Position numbers and translations under genes: made by a program | Part shown: positions 24,247-32,700 of the stretch, in pieces | Position numbering within the stretch: position 1 is the first letter of the stretch | Layout: the number at the start of each line of letters is the position of its first letter | The notes under the pieces: generated by a model | Told to the model about the DNA's origin: nothing | What the model saw: only the letters and a program-made list of their open reading frames with translations | Databases searched by the model: none | Origin: Planctomycetota bacterium | GTDB taxonomy: Bacteria; Planctomycetota; Planctomycetia; Pirellulales; Pirellulaceae | Assembly: GCA_029259935.1 (NCBI GenBank) | Contig: JAJDEH010000412.1 | Coordinates: 1 to 44,888 of the forward strand | Reading direction: 5' to 3' | Length of the DNA: 44,888 nucleotides

Positions 24247-25521
24247 ATGCACCGATCGATCTTCGTCCCTATGTTTTTCGTATTGCTTTTCTCAGGCCCG
24301 GGCTGCTTGCCTGCCGGCGAACCGGCCAGTAAACCGTCCGTCGAACTGGCACCTGCCGACTGGCCTTGGTGGCGGGGTCCCAACCGAAACGGAATTGCGG
24401 ATAAACAGCAAGACCCGCCCGTGGAATGGAGTGCCGAACACAACGTCCTGTGGCAGGCAAAAGTGCCGGGCCGCGGACATGGTTCTCCAACCGTGGTCGG
24501 AGATCGAGTTTTTCTGGCGACGGCGGATGCAGCTCGCGATAATCAAACGGTCTTGGCCTTCAATCGACAGACAGGGAAACTGTTATGGGAAACTGTCGTA
24601 CATCGCGGCGGGCTGTCGACGAAGGGCAACGGCAAGGCATCGCAAGCATCCGCGACGGTCGCTTGCGATGGCGAGCGTCTGTACATCAACTTCCTTAACG
24701 GAAACGCCATCCACACCACGGCGATTGATCTCCATGGCAAGCAGATTTGGCAAACGAAGATTACCGATTATCAAGTGCATCAGGGGTACGGCTCGTCACC
24801 GTTGCTGCTAGACGACTTAGTAATTGTTTCGGCCGACAACAAAAGCGGCGGCGCGCTCGCGGCATTGAATTCAAAAAGCGGCAAGATTGTTTGGCGGCAC
24901 GATCGCCCCAAAATGCCAAACTATGTTTCGCCCATTCTGCTAAACGTGGCGGACCGTGAGCAGTTGGTGTTCGCCGGTTGCGAAATGGTTTCTAGTTACG
25001 AGCCACGCACGGGCAAGAAGCTGTGGGAATTTGTAGGCTCGACAACCGAAGTCGTCACGAGCGTGGTCACGGACGGCAAGCTCATTTTCATCAGCGGCGG
25101 ATATCCCAAGAACCACGTCGCTGCAGTTCGCGGAGACGGTTCGGGCGACGTCGTGTGGGAGCAAGGTCTACGGGTGTATGTGCCGTCGATGCTGGTCCAA
25201 GGTAAACATCTGTTCGCGGTAACTGATGCTGGCGTGGCAATGTGCCTGGACTGCGAGACGGGTGAGGAGATCTGGAAAGGCCGCCTTGGTGGGACCTTCA
25301 GCGCATCGCCGATCTTGGTGGGAGAACACATCTACGCAACCAACGAAAAGGGCCGCACGTTTATTTTCAAGGCCGATCCAGAAAAGTTCGTCCTGGTCGG
25401 GACGAATCAACTAGGTGACCACGTCATGGCCACGCCCACGATTTGTGGCGGACGAATCTACATGCGAGCCGCCACCGACGGTGCTTCGCGGCAAGAGATT
25501 CTGTATTGTCTGAGCAAGTAG
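24247..25521 (+). CDS. PQQ-binding-like beta-propeller protein
   Basis: Product of 424 aa from ATG 24247; GTG 24241 is an in-frame alternative. The signal sequence ends near LLFSGPGC, which resembles a lipobox, so the protein may be a lipoprotein. The mature part opens with DWPWWRGPNRNGIA, a hallmark of planctomycete propellers. Repeats of the type TGKLLWE, SGKIVWR, TGKKLWEF and TGEEIWKG mark successive blades. No dehydrogenase catalytic residues are evident, so it is more likely a binding or scaffold protein than a quinoprotein enzyme. The gene follows the M50-HlyD gene by 94 bases on the same strand and may belong to the export operon, but this family occurs widely elsewhere. Confidence 0.83.
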   Translation: MHRSIFVPMFFVLLFSGPGCLPAGEPASKPSVELAPADWPWWRGPNRNGIADKQQDPPVEWSAEHNVLWQAKVPGRGHGSPTVVGDRVFLATADAARDNQTVLAFNRQTGKLLWETVVHRGGLSTKGNGKASQASATVACDGERLYINFLNGNAIHTTAIDLHGKQIWQTKITDYQVHQGYGSSPLLLDDLVIVSADNKSGGALAALNSKSGKIVWRHDRPKMPNYVSPILLNVADREQLVFAGCEMVSSYEPRTGKKLWEFVGSTTEVVTSVVTDGKLIFISGGYPKNHVAAVRGDGSGDVVWEQGLRVYVPSMLVQGKHLFAVTDAGVAMCLDCETGEEIWKGRLGGTFSASPILVGEHIYATNEKGRTFIFKADPEKFVLVGTNQLGDHVMATPTICGGRIYMRAATDGASRQEILYCLSK

Positions 25522-25771
25522 GCCATTTTCGCCGAAAGTGACCTGAAACGCAGCCCCGTATCGAATTCGCGTAATGCGTGGGCGAACCTATCGTCGGTCG
25601 GTTGTCTCCATGGGCGAACAAATACAGTTCGCTCCAAGGTTCACTTTCAGGCGGCGGGCGCTACGTTTTCTGACCGCCGTTTACAGACTATTTGAAAACC
25701 TCGCCACGCGCCGCGCAAACTCCTCATCTTCCACGCTAGGCTGCCGTCATGCATCGAGCGGTGCCGGGCTG
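25522..25771. other. Convergent intergenic region, nothing recognised
   Basis: It lies between the PQQ-propeller stop and the ThDP beta-subunit stop. It is weakly open in several frames, but none has a family signature, and I see no clear terminator for either side. Confidence 0.4.
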
Positions 25772-26341
25772 CTAGTGCGCAAGTTCCTGGCGCAACGTGG
25801 CCATCCGCTGGCTAATCGGCTGCAAACTGTCGGGTGCCAACGTGTGGTGTTCCACGGCCACCTTCAAGGAAATGAACCGCGGTCCTGGAAGCGTCAACGC
25901 GGTGGTGGCTCCGTCTCTCCACTGGTCGAGCTGCACAAATTCCTCGCTTGACTTGAAGCCAGCCGCGCGAGCCATGTCGACGTAGCTGACATCGTGTCCG
26001 GTCGCAGGCATTTTCTGGCATCCGGTTACCGCGTAAGCGCGGTTGTCGAGTACCACGACCGTGATGTTTCGCGCCCCACTACCAGCAACCGTAACCAACG
26101 AGCCGAGATTCATCAGCAACGAACCATCGCCCGATATGACCAGCACTTCGCGGTCGGGCTGGGCCAGCGCGATACCCAGTCCCAACGGAATCGCCGCTCC
26201 CATCGCCGACGGCAGAAAATGAAAGTCTAACGGATGGTCGCTCAGCTTGGGCCATTCGCGCGACGAGCCTTGATTGGTTATCACCACTTGCCGGTCGTCG
26301 CGGCGGTCGATCAGAACTTGCAGTGCCTCACTGGTGAGCAT
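25772..26341 (-). CDS. ThDP-dependent decarboxylase, beta subunit (sulfopyruvate/phosphonopyruvate decarboxylase-like)
   Basis: Product of 189 aa corresponding to the C-terminal ThDP-pyrophosphate-binding domain. The binding motif begins GDGSLLMNLG at residues 71-80 and ends at LDN (N100), and SAMGAAIPLGLGIAL is a typical preceding helix. The size matches ComE, the beta chain of archaeal sulfopyruvate decarboxylase. The alpha chain is encoded 4 bases upstream, so two subunits would share one ThDP site. The AGGA before the ATG overlaps the alpha stop, indicating coupling. The substrate could be sulfopyruvate, phosphonopyruvate or another 2-oxo acid. No phosphoenolpyruvate mutase or coenzyme M gene is nearby, so I do not choose. 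Confidence 0.8.
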   Translation of the reverse strand: MLTSEALQVLIDRRDDRQVVITNQGSSREWPKLSDHPLDFHFLPSAMGAAIPLGLGIALAQPDREVLVISGDGSLLMNLGSLVTVAGSGARNITVVVLDNRAYAVTGCQKMPATGHDVSYVDMARAAGFKSSEEFVQLDQWRDGATTALTLPGPRFISLKVAVEHHTLAPDSLQPISQRMATLRQELAH

Positions 26342-26345
26342 GTTC

Positions 26346-26828
26346 CTAGCCCGCTCCTTCCGCCAGCAAGACCACGCCCGGCTGTTCGGCTTCCCGGCAC
26401 TCGGTGTAGTGCTGTTTCAAGATCGGTTTCTCCTCGGCAGTTCCGATCAGCCGGTAATCGATGCCCCAGCTCTTCAGATTCGGTTCGGCAAACAACTTGG
26501 CCGAGTCTTGGGAATCGGCGACAAGCCAATTTCGCGCGCCCACAATGGCAAATATCGGCAGTTGCAAATCGAACAGCACATTCCGCATCGAGTCGCCTGA
26601 TTCAAACAACCCGGTCGTCTGCATGACGATGACGGGCGACTTGCCACCAAGATACATCCCGGCGGCCAGCGGCCACGCTTCGCCTTCGCGACAGACTCGG
26701 ACCAGCGCTAGATTTCCTGCTGCTTCGAGCGCCGATTCCCATTTGCCCGTGTCGGAATCGGGGATCCAGATGACGTGCGTCACGCCACACTGCGACAGCA
26801 CATCAACAATCTCGGGTCCTGTGAACAT
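26346..26828 (-). CDS. ThDP-dependent decarboxylase, alpha subunit
   Basis: Product of 160 aa, equivalent to the N-terminal pyrimidine-binding domain of ThDP decarboxylases and close to ComD in length. The cofactor-activating glutamate is probably E48 in CREGEAWPLAAGMYLGG. VIVMQTTGLFESGDSMRNV follows the family pattern of a strand and loop near the active site. It pairs with the beta chain encoded directly downstream. It begins 42 bases after the radical SAM gene stop, in the same direction, so all three probably share a transcript. No clear ribosome binding site precedes the ATG at 26828. Confidence 0.8.
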   Translation of the reverse strand: MFTGPEIVDVLSQCGVTHVIWIPDSDTGKWESALEAAGNLALVRVCREGEAWPLAAGMYLGGKSPVIVMQTTGLFESGDSMRNVLFDLQLPIFAIVGARNWLVADSQDSAKLFAEPNLKSWGIDYRLIGTAEEKPILKQHYTECREAEQPGVVLLAEGAG

Positions 26829-26870
26829 GGGAGAAAGAATGAAGAGTTGTGCGACGGCCTGCTCAAGCGA

Positions 26871-28145
26871 TCAACTGGTGATTTGAACGACGTCCGGCTC
26901 GCGCGATTCCGGCGACTGGCGCGTGTCGCGCCACTGATCGGCGTTGAAGTGTTCGGAATAAACGCCGTATTCGTGGAAGGCGATCTTCTTGGCCAGCCAA
27001 TAGGCCCAACTGCGTTCGGGAATCTCCGAACCGGGATTGTACTGCGAGGGCCGCGTTTCCATGGCTTGCAGTTCTTCCATCGCCGTACCGCGGGCCGTCG
27101 AATCCTTGGCGGCGTGGGCTTCGACAAGTTGCTCGATCACGTCGGGGCGTTCCAGCGCGATGCAGCCGCGGGTATTTGTCGCGGCCAGCTTGCGAAAGTC
27201 CCGCAGAAACTCCGACTCGTTGAACACTTCCCGCAGCGGCCGCTCGTCGTGAATCGATTCCTTGGAAAACTGAATGATCGGACAGGGCTCGATGTCGCCC
27301 CACGGGCTGATGTGGTGCGTGAATCCGGTCGCCGCCGGGCAGAGTGCTTTGCCGTCGGCGTCGTAGTAGGCGTCGATCAAGATGATGGGCTTCTTGACCC
27401 GCATGTCGACCACGAACTGCCGCGCCTGGCGTTGTTGATCTTGGGTCAGCGCCAAGTCTTCACAGGCATCGGGACCGACGGGCCGATAGATATGGAACCA
27501 TGTGTACATCACGCCCATCTCGATCAGGCGGTCGATCCACTTTTCTTGCAGCAAGTCGTCGATATTGGATTGGCACAGGCTGGTGCAGACGCCGGTCATC
27601 ACTTTGTTGTCGAGGCAGTTTTGGACGCCTTGCATCGATCTGCTCCACACGTCCTGTTTGCCGCGCCGCACGTCGCTGATGATCTCGCTGCCTTCGATGC
27701 TGACCAGCGGCGTGACGTTGCCCAGTTTCCGCAGCCGGCGGGCGGCATCTTCGTCAATAAAATGTCCGTTCGTGAATACCTGAAAGTAGGCGTCGGGATG
27801 CGTTTCGAGGATCTCGAACAGTTCGCCGTGCATGAACGGCTCGCCGCCCAGCAGGCCAAAGAACGAATTGCCCATCGCCTTGGCTTCGTTGATCATGCGG
27901 TTCATGGCCGGCACGTCAATCTTCTCTTGCTTGTGGGCCACGTCGACCCAGCAGCCTTGGCACCGCAGATTGCAGCTATTGATAATGGAGATGTAGAGGT
28001 AGGGCGGAAAAAACTCGCCCCGCTTCAGGCGTCGCTTGTGCTTTTGAACCGACCGCAGTCCCTTCACGCCCATATTCCAACACAGCTTCCACAGAAGCCG
28101 TTTGTCCGTTTCCAGCAGCATGCGTTTGGCGAGCCGCAGATACAT
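26871..28145 (-). CDS. Radical SAM protein with SPASM-like C-terminal cysteines
   Basis: Product of 424 aa. The 4Fe-4S motif is C58-x3-C62-x2-C65 in CNLRCQGCW, preceded by PYLYISIINS and followed by the GGEP motif (about 100-103) that binds SAM. Later cysteines C269, C288 (PWGDIEPC) and C328 suggest an auxiliary cluster of the SPASM/twitch type. The SPASM branch includes enzymes that modify peptides or make cofactors, while MoaA/HpnH-type relatives act on small molecules. The substrate cannot be deduced. AGGAG lies eight bases upstream of the ATG at 28145. It is the first gene of a three-gene reverse-strand unit with the split ThDP decarboxylase, which I do not recognise as a characterised pathway. 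Confidence 0.85.
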   Translation of the reverse strand: MYLRLAKRMLLETDKRLLWKLCWNMGVKGLRSVQKHKRRLKRGEFFPPYLYISIINSCNLRCQGCWVDVAHKQEKIDVPAMNRMINEAKAMGNSFFGLLGGEPFMHGELFEILETHPDAYFQVFTNGHFIDEDAARRLRKLGNVTPLVSIEGSEIISDVRRGKQDVWSRSMQGVQNCLDNKVMTGVCTSLCQSNIDDLLQEKWIDRLIEMGVMYTWFHIYRPVGPDACEDLALTQDQQRQARQFVVDMRVKKPIILIDAYYDADGKALCPAATGFTHHISPWGDIEPCPIIQFSKESIHDERPLREVFNESEFLRDFRKLAATNTRGCIALERPDVIEQLVEAHAAKDSTARGTAMEELQAMETRPSQYNPGSEIPERSWAYWLAKKIAFHEYGVYSEHFNADQWRDTRQSPESREPDVVQITS

Positions 28146-28543
28146 CGGGGGATACTCCTGGCGGAAGGATACAAGGCGAGAGCAGAATTGATTATACCAC
28201 GATTATATCGACGGTGGCGGGGCGACGTAACCGCTTCCTGCATCTTGACCAGCTTGACGCGGCCGATCCCGATGAGGCGGCCGAGCCTGAAGAACTGATC
28301 GCCCCGCGTCTTCGGGGCCCGCGTCTTCGGTGGCAGTGCCGAAGCATCTCCAGCCACTGGCCAGGAAGCCGCCGCGCGGACGTGTGTTGGTCGGCGGCCG
28401 GAAGCTAAAAAAGGGCGATCGCGTGATCGTCGTTCATCATGCCGCGGGCGTGACACGGAACATCGACAGGTGTTGAACGGTCGAAATCGAACAGCGAGCT
28501 TGCTCCCGTGCGGTTCAGCTGTGAGGCTAGCCCCTATCCCGAT
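28146..28543. other. 398-bp intergenic region with short repeats
   Basis: No gene recognised. It carries a tandem 15-bp repeat (28305-28334) overlapping a CTTCGG/CCGAAG hairpin (28325-28344). Codon use in its open frames is unlike that of the flanking genes. It could hold remnants of a dispersed element. Confidence 0.4.
28305..28344. repeat. Tandem 15-bp repeat plus hairpin
   Basis: CGCGTCTTCGGGGCC (28305-28319) is followed by CGCGTCTTCGGTGGC (28320-28334), 13 of 15 identical. The second copy's CTTCGG (28325-28330) can pair with CCGAAG (28339-28344) around an 8-base loop. Confidence 0.7.
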
Positions 28544-28939
28544 TTAGCGATCACTTTTTACAAGTGTAACACCGTGGGAAGACCACCAAAAACCCGGCTC
28601 TTTTGATTCGAGTGGTGGTTCATTCTTGCTGTACATCAATACTTGGCGTGTACCGTATGGGCTGCGAGTTGCACGGAAGTCATACTCTATCCGGCCCCAA
28701 TCTTCGGGATGCAAATCACCATCATCGGGCTGGACATCAATCGCGAAGTCGCCCACGCATTGCCATCGGAAGTGTCGTTCCGTTTCCGACTCGTCGTCCT
28801 CATAGCCCCACGTGCAAACCGTACCGGTGAAGTCCTTTCGAAACTCGACTGAACAACCATATATCGTCAATCGATCGTGCGATGAAAGCCACGATCCGAT
28901 GGGACCACGTCGAAAGTGGCGGCGATAGCTCATCAACAC
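28544..28939 (-). CDS. Hypothetical protein
   Basis: Product of 131 aa, unrecognised. It has no signal peptide or membrane span and a coherent, acidic, Trp/Tyr-containing composition (for example FTGTVCTWGYEDDESETERH and GDFAIDVQPDDGDLHPEDWG), which argues for a real soluble protein rather than a chance frame. It contains two Cys. No operon partner is obvious. It is 398 bases from the radical SAM gene and faces a non-coding region with a palindromic repeat. The start is uncertain (Met1 or Met3, no clear ribosome binding site). Confidence 0.6.
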   Translation of the reverse strand: MLMSYRRHFRRGPIGSWLSSHDRLTIYGCSVEFRKDFTGTVCTWGYEDDESETERHFRWQCVGDFAIDVQPDDGDLHPEDWGRIEYDFRATRSPYGTRQVLMYSKNEPPLESKEPGFWWSSHGVTLVKSDR

Positions 28940-28978
28940 GCGGTTATCTCTACTAGAACGTTGTCTTCGTTTCTCTAT

Positions 28979-29104
28979 TTAGGCTTTTTGCCAAAACTTT
29001 CGTAGCGAAAGTCGTCTAGACTTTCGGCCACGTATAAAGCCGCATAAAGCCGAAACTCTTGACGAGTTTCGCTACGGTTTTTCGAGTTTTGGGACAAAGC
29101 CTAA
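28979..29104. repeat. 126-bp imperfect palindromic repeat element (MITE/BIME-like)
   Basis: The ends are inverted: TTAGGCTTTTTGCCAAAACT at the left matches the reverse complement of the right end at 18 of 20 positions. Inside, two hairpins lie in opposite orientation: CGAAAGTC (29006-29013) with GACTTTCG (29019-29026), and CGAAACTC (29051-29058) with GAGTTTCG (29064-29071). They differ by a compensated G:C to C:G change. The centre holds two copies of ATAAAGCCG (29034-29042, 29044-29052). No coding capacity. Confidence 0.75.
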
Positions 29105-29137
29105 TCCGAAAAGAAAGAGCAATAAGGGGAAAGACCG

Positions 29138-29320
29138 GCCGCTACGGAACAGCGTCTGCCGGCTCAATATGCTGTCGGTGTTGACGAAGAAAAAGCCATC
29201 AGCATTGCCAAGCAATTAGCAGAGGTTGGATTAGCCATCCGCGGAGACTCTTTTGCTTGTTCGTCGATGTGTCGTGTTGACGGCTGTTTGCGCGCAGCCT
29301 GCCCCTGGATTTGATTCCCA
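29138..29320 (+). pseudogene. Possible gene remnant
   Basis: One forward frame without a start codon reads a protein-like stretch including VDEEKAISIAKQLAEVGLAI before a TGA near 29313. An upstream TAA closes it on the 5' side, directly after the palindromic element. The helix-like, well-composed segment suggests decayed coding sequence, but no family can be named. Chance is a real alternative. Confidence 0.2.
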
Positions 29321-29750
29321 AATCTGAAGAATGCTTGCAAAATTTCCGGCGCGTTGCCAATCGTGACTGCCCCACGGTCGGTGTCTACTCTCATTATAGG
29401 CAAGTTGTCGCAAGTCAACATGCGCGCGGTTTGGTGTGCGGTATCCATTAGTGGACGGTTCAAATGACACTAGATAAAATGAAGGTAATGGCCGGAAATG
29501 CTTCGGCTTTTCAACAAGCGGAATGCGGTGTTCCCAAAATTAGCCACGTGCTAGGAAGCGGATTGGGGGGTAGAAGTGCCGGTCGCTTGAGTGCGGAAAG
29601 GGGCGGGGCTCGTATGTTACAAAGTTGCGAGTGCGCCGCTTTCGATCGGGCAGCGGGCGGACGAACCGGACGACAACAGCAAGGGGCTCGGGTTAGACTG
29701 ATTCCTGCGTGCTGTTCTACCCGCCCAATTTCCTTCCTCCAACTCAAGTA

Positions 29751-32700
29751 ATGCCGAATGCAATGATGAATGCACTAACTGCCACCTTCTTGATTTTGGC
29801 GATGCTTCCCGGCACCATCGTCACGGCTCAGGAACTCCCCAGCGAGTTTTTGGTCTTTTCGGACGAAGCTGGTTTCACTCCGCCCGCCATCGTCGTTCAG
29901 TTTGATCCGCGCGGCGGCACCGGCGTGGATTGGAAGTTGGCTCAGGGAAGGCCGTGGCACGATTCGTCCGAGGCGGCTCAACTGGGGGCAGCCGTCGAGT
30001 TTCTGCGTGAGGGAATTCATCGGCTATGTGGCCAGCGGCTGGACGTCGTCAATTCCAACGACCTATCGCGGGGCATTGTGCTGACCCTGCTGAACGGCGC
30101 GAGTGACGACATCCGCGAAGACGACGACATTCGCGAAGCGCTCAAGAATGACGGCCGTGATTCTTATAACCACCGTGAGGCGTTTTTCATTCGCAGCGAA
30201 CCCGAGCGATTATTGATTGTTGCAAACCGGGTGGAAGGGTTGCTGGTGGCCGCTCCTGAATTGCTGGAGTCGGTGGGTTACGAGGTACTCGGCATGGGCC
30301 CCAATTGGGTGCATGTCCCGGCCGACTGTCGGAAGCGGTTGGCGTTTCGAATTCAGCGAAAGGGCCGCCCCGGTTACTACCTGCGTGGGCTGCACGCGAC
30401 GAGCGGCCAGTCCTACGGCGTGGGGACGATCATGAAACGCGAGTTGCTGGTCGATCCGGACGATGAGACCGTCGACGTCAGTTATCGACGGTGGCAAGTT
30501 GGGCGCCGCCTGCGGACGCGGTCGATGCCCAGTTTCCCGGGGCACGCCATGCAGGCGTATCACCGCGCCGTCGTTGAACAGATGCGCACGACCGGCACCG
30601 CCGACGGATTTCTGGCAACCGTCAAGCTGGGCTTGAACGCCGATCGACCAAGCGCCAGCGAAGCCAATCAGGGATGGCTGTGGATTAACACCGATGCCGC
30701 GAATCAGGCCGGGCATGGGCAAGTTTTTTATTCCCGCAAGAGCGAATGGAAAGCAGGTGATTTGCGGTCGTTGCCGATGAACCTCGATCTGTCGGTGCCG
30801 GCGATTCGAGCCATCGTGCTGGATGCGCTAAAATCACGATCGGAGACGTTCTTCGGAAAGAATCCCGACGACACGTTCGTGTTTGGAACGGATCCCGAGG
30901 ACGGTGGCGGCTATGCGGACCTAGCGAACCGCGTCAAGTTTCCCAATTGGTATCCCGAGTATCTCTCAAAAACCGCTTCGCCGTTTGGGCGTCCATATGT
31001 TTTGCACAAGTTCAAAGGGCTCGACCAGCCGCGCGAGCTGTGGGACGCGGCCGCGCCAAGCGACCATGTGTATGGATTCAACAATTGGCTGCTGCAGGAG
31101 TTCGATCGTTGGATTGATTCGCTGCCCGCCGACCAGCAAATCACTTCAAGCGGCCGCTCAAAGAAAGCCGCGATCCGCTGCAGTTTCTACTGTTACAACT
31201 ATCACGACGTTCCGCCCAATTTCAATCTCGACCCGCGCATTCGAGTGATGATCGCGGGCTATCCGAAACATCGCGGCCGCGGGAAATGGAATGCCTTCGC
31301 GTCTCAGACCGATCTGGCCCAGGCCTTCCGCCTAATGCTGCCTCGCGAACCTTCGGGCGATTATTGGATTATTAGTCTTTCGTACTTTCGCGACCGCAAC
31401 TTGGACGGACTGAAGTCAACGTGGGACGGCTCGCCCGAGTCGCTCACAACGCGGCAGCAAGAGCACTTCGCGGCCGGATTCCGGGCTCTCAGTGTCGAGA
31501 CCGATTTCAACTTTGGCCGCATGGGATTGGGCTACTATTTGCTTTCGCAGGTGCTGTGGAATCCGCGGTTATCCGCCGATGATCTGGATGCGATTCGCGG
31601 CCGTTGGCTCAAGCGCGCCTTCGGGTCCGGATGGCAGCCCATGAAGGACTACTACGATTTCATGCTGCCGAAGAACTACCCGGTGAATTCTCCGCACGCC
31701 TGGTCGCGAGCCATACGTTTCATTGATGCGGCCGACAAGTTGATCGACCCGGCAACGGAGCCTGACGCGATGCGGCGTTTGGATGATCTGAAGCAGTATT
31801 GGTACTTCTATTACTTGGTTGCCACCGGCCAGGACAAACCGACGTCGCAAGCGATGCAAGAACTGGCCTGGAAGGGGCAGATGTCTTACATGAATGCGTC
31901 GCACATGATCATGCGGCGAATCTTTAATACGAATCAGGCCGAATTGGCGGCAGGCGAGTACATGCACGGCCCGGCCCATTTCACACCTGCCGAAACGGAT
32001 CAGTGGTGGCCGAAGATCCTCAAGCAGTGGCCTATTGTCCCCGTCGATCGCTTTGCCGACGTCAAACTCGCCGACCGTCGATTCGGACGCGATGTCGATC
32101 TGAATGATCTGGTCGCGGTCACGGAGTTCGGCAACGATCCTTGCCGTCAGGCGTTTCTATACAACTCGGGATACATGACTCCGCCGGCGATCCTTACCAC
32201 GGCCTCGCGGGCCGACGAAGAGATTGGCTTGCAACTCTATTGGCCCGCCGACGTGACGGGCAAGGACCGCTACTATATCGCTCGCGACGTGCCGTATGGA
32301 ATTAGCCGATGGAACGAACGTCGCCAACGGTGGGACGAATTGGTTGACAAGACCATGACCGCTCAGCCGTCGGACGAAGTGCGAATACCGGGCACGAATC
32401 GCGAACGGCATCATCTGGCGGCAATCCGATTCAAGGCTCCGAGTCCAGGAACGTATCGATTCGAGATCGGTCGAGGCGGAAATCTCTCCTATTTGACGGA
32501 CCTTGGCTGGAAATCCACGGACAACCAGCACACCGCAGGCCGCTCGTTAACTTTTGACGGCAATGTGGTCGGGTTGACTCAGTCGTCCACGTGGATCTAC
32601 ATTCCGAAGGGCACACCGAGCCTCGATCTTGAAGTGTGGGATTCCAACAATCGCAAATTCGTCACACTGTACAAGTCACTACCACCGGGCCGGAAAAACG

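Larger units (their letters stand above)
28940..29750. other. 811-bp stretch without a confident gene
   Basis: It contains the 126-bp palindromic element at 28979-29104 and a possible gene remnant at about 29138-29320. Open frames of 79-99 codons here have no start context or family resemblance. The part before 29751 should contain the promoter of the large DUF4838 gene, but no clear -35/-10 pair was found. Confidence 0.45.

Noticed and set aside
26775..28298. 507-codon forward open frame
   Set aside because: It lies antisense to the radical SAM and ThDP alpha genes, has no domain, and its composition (His/Arg/Gly-rich) is what a reversed coding sequence gives.
29464..29751. 95-codon open frame before the DUF4838 gene
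   Set aside because: Gly/Arg/Ala-rich, no ribosome binding site, no family resemblance, and it runs into the start of the large gene.
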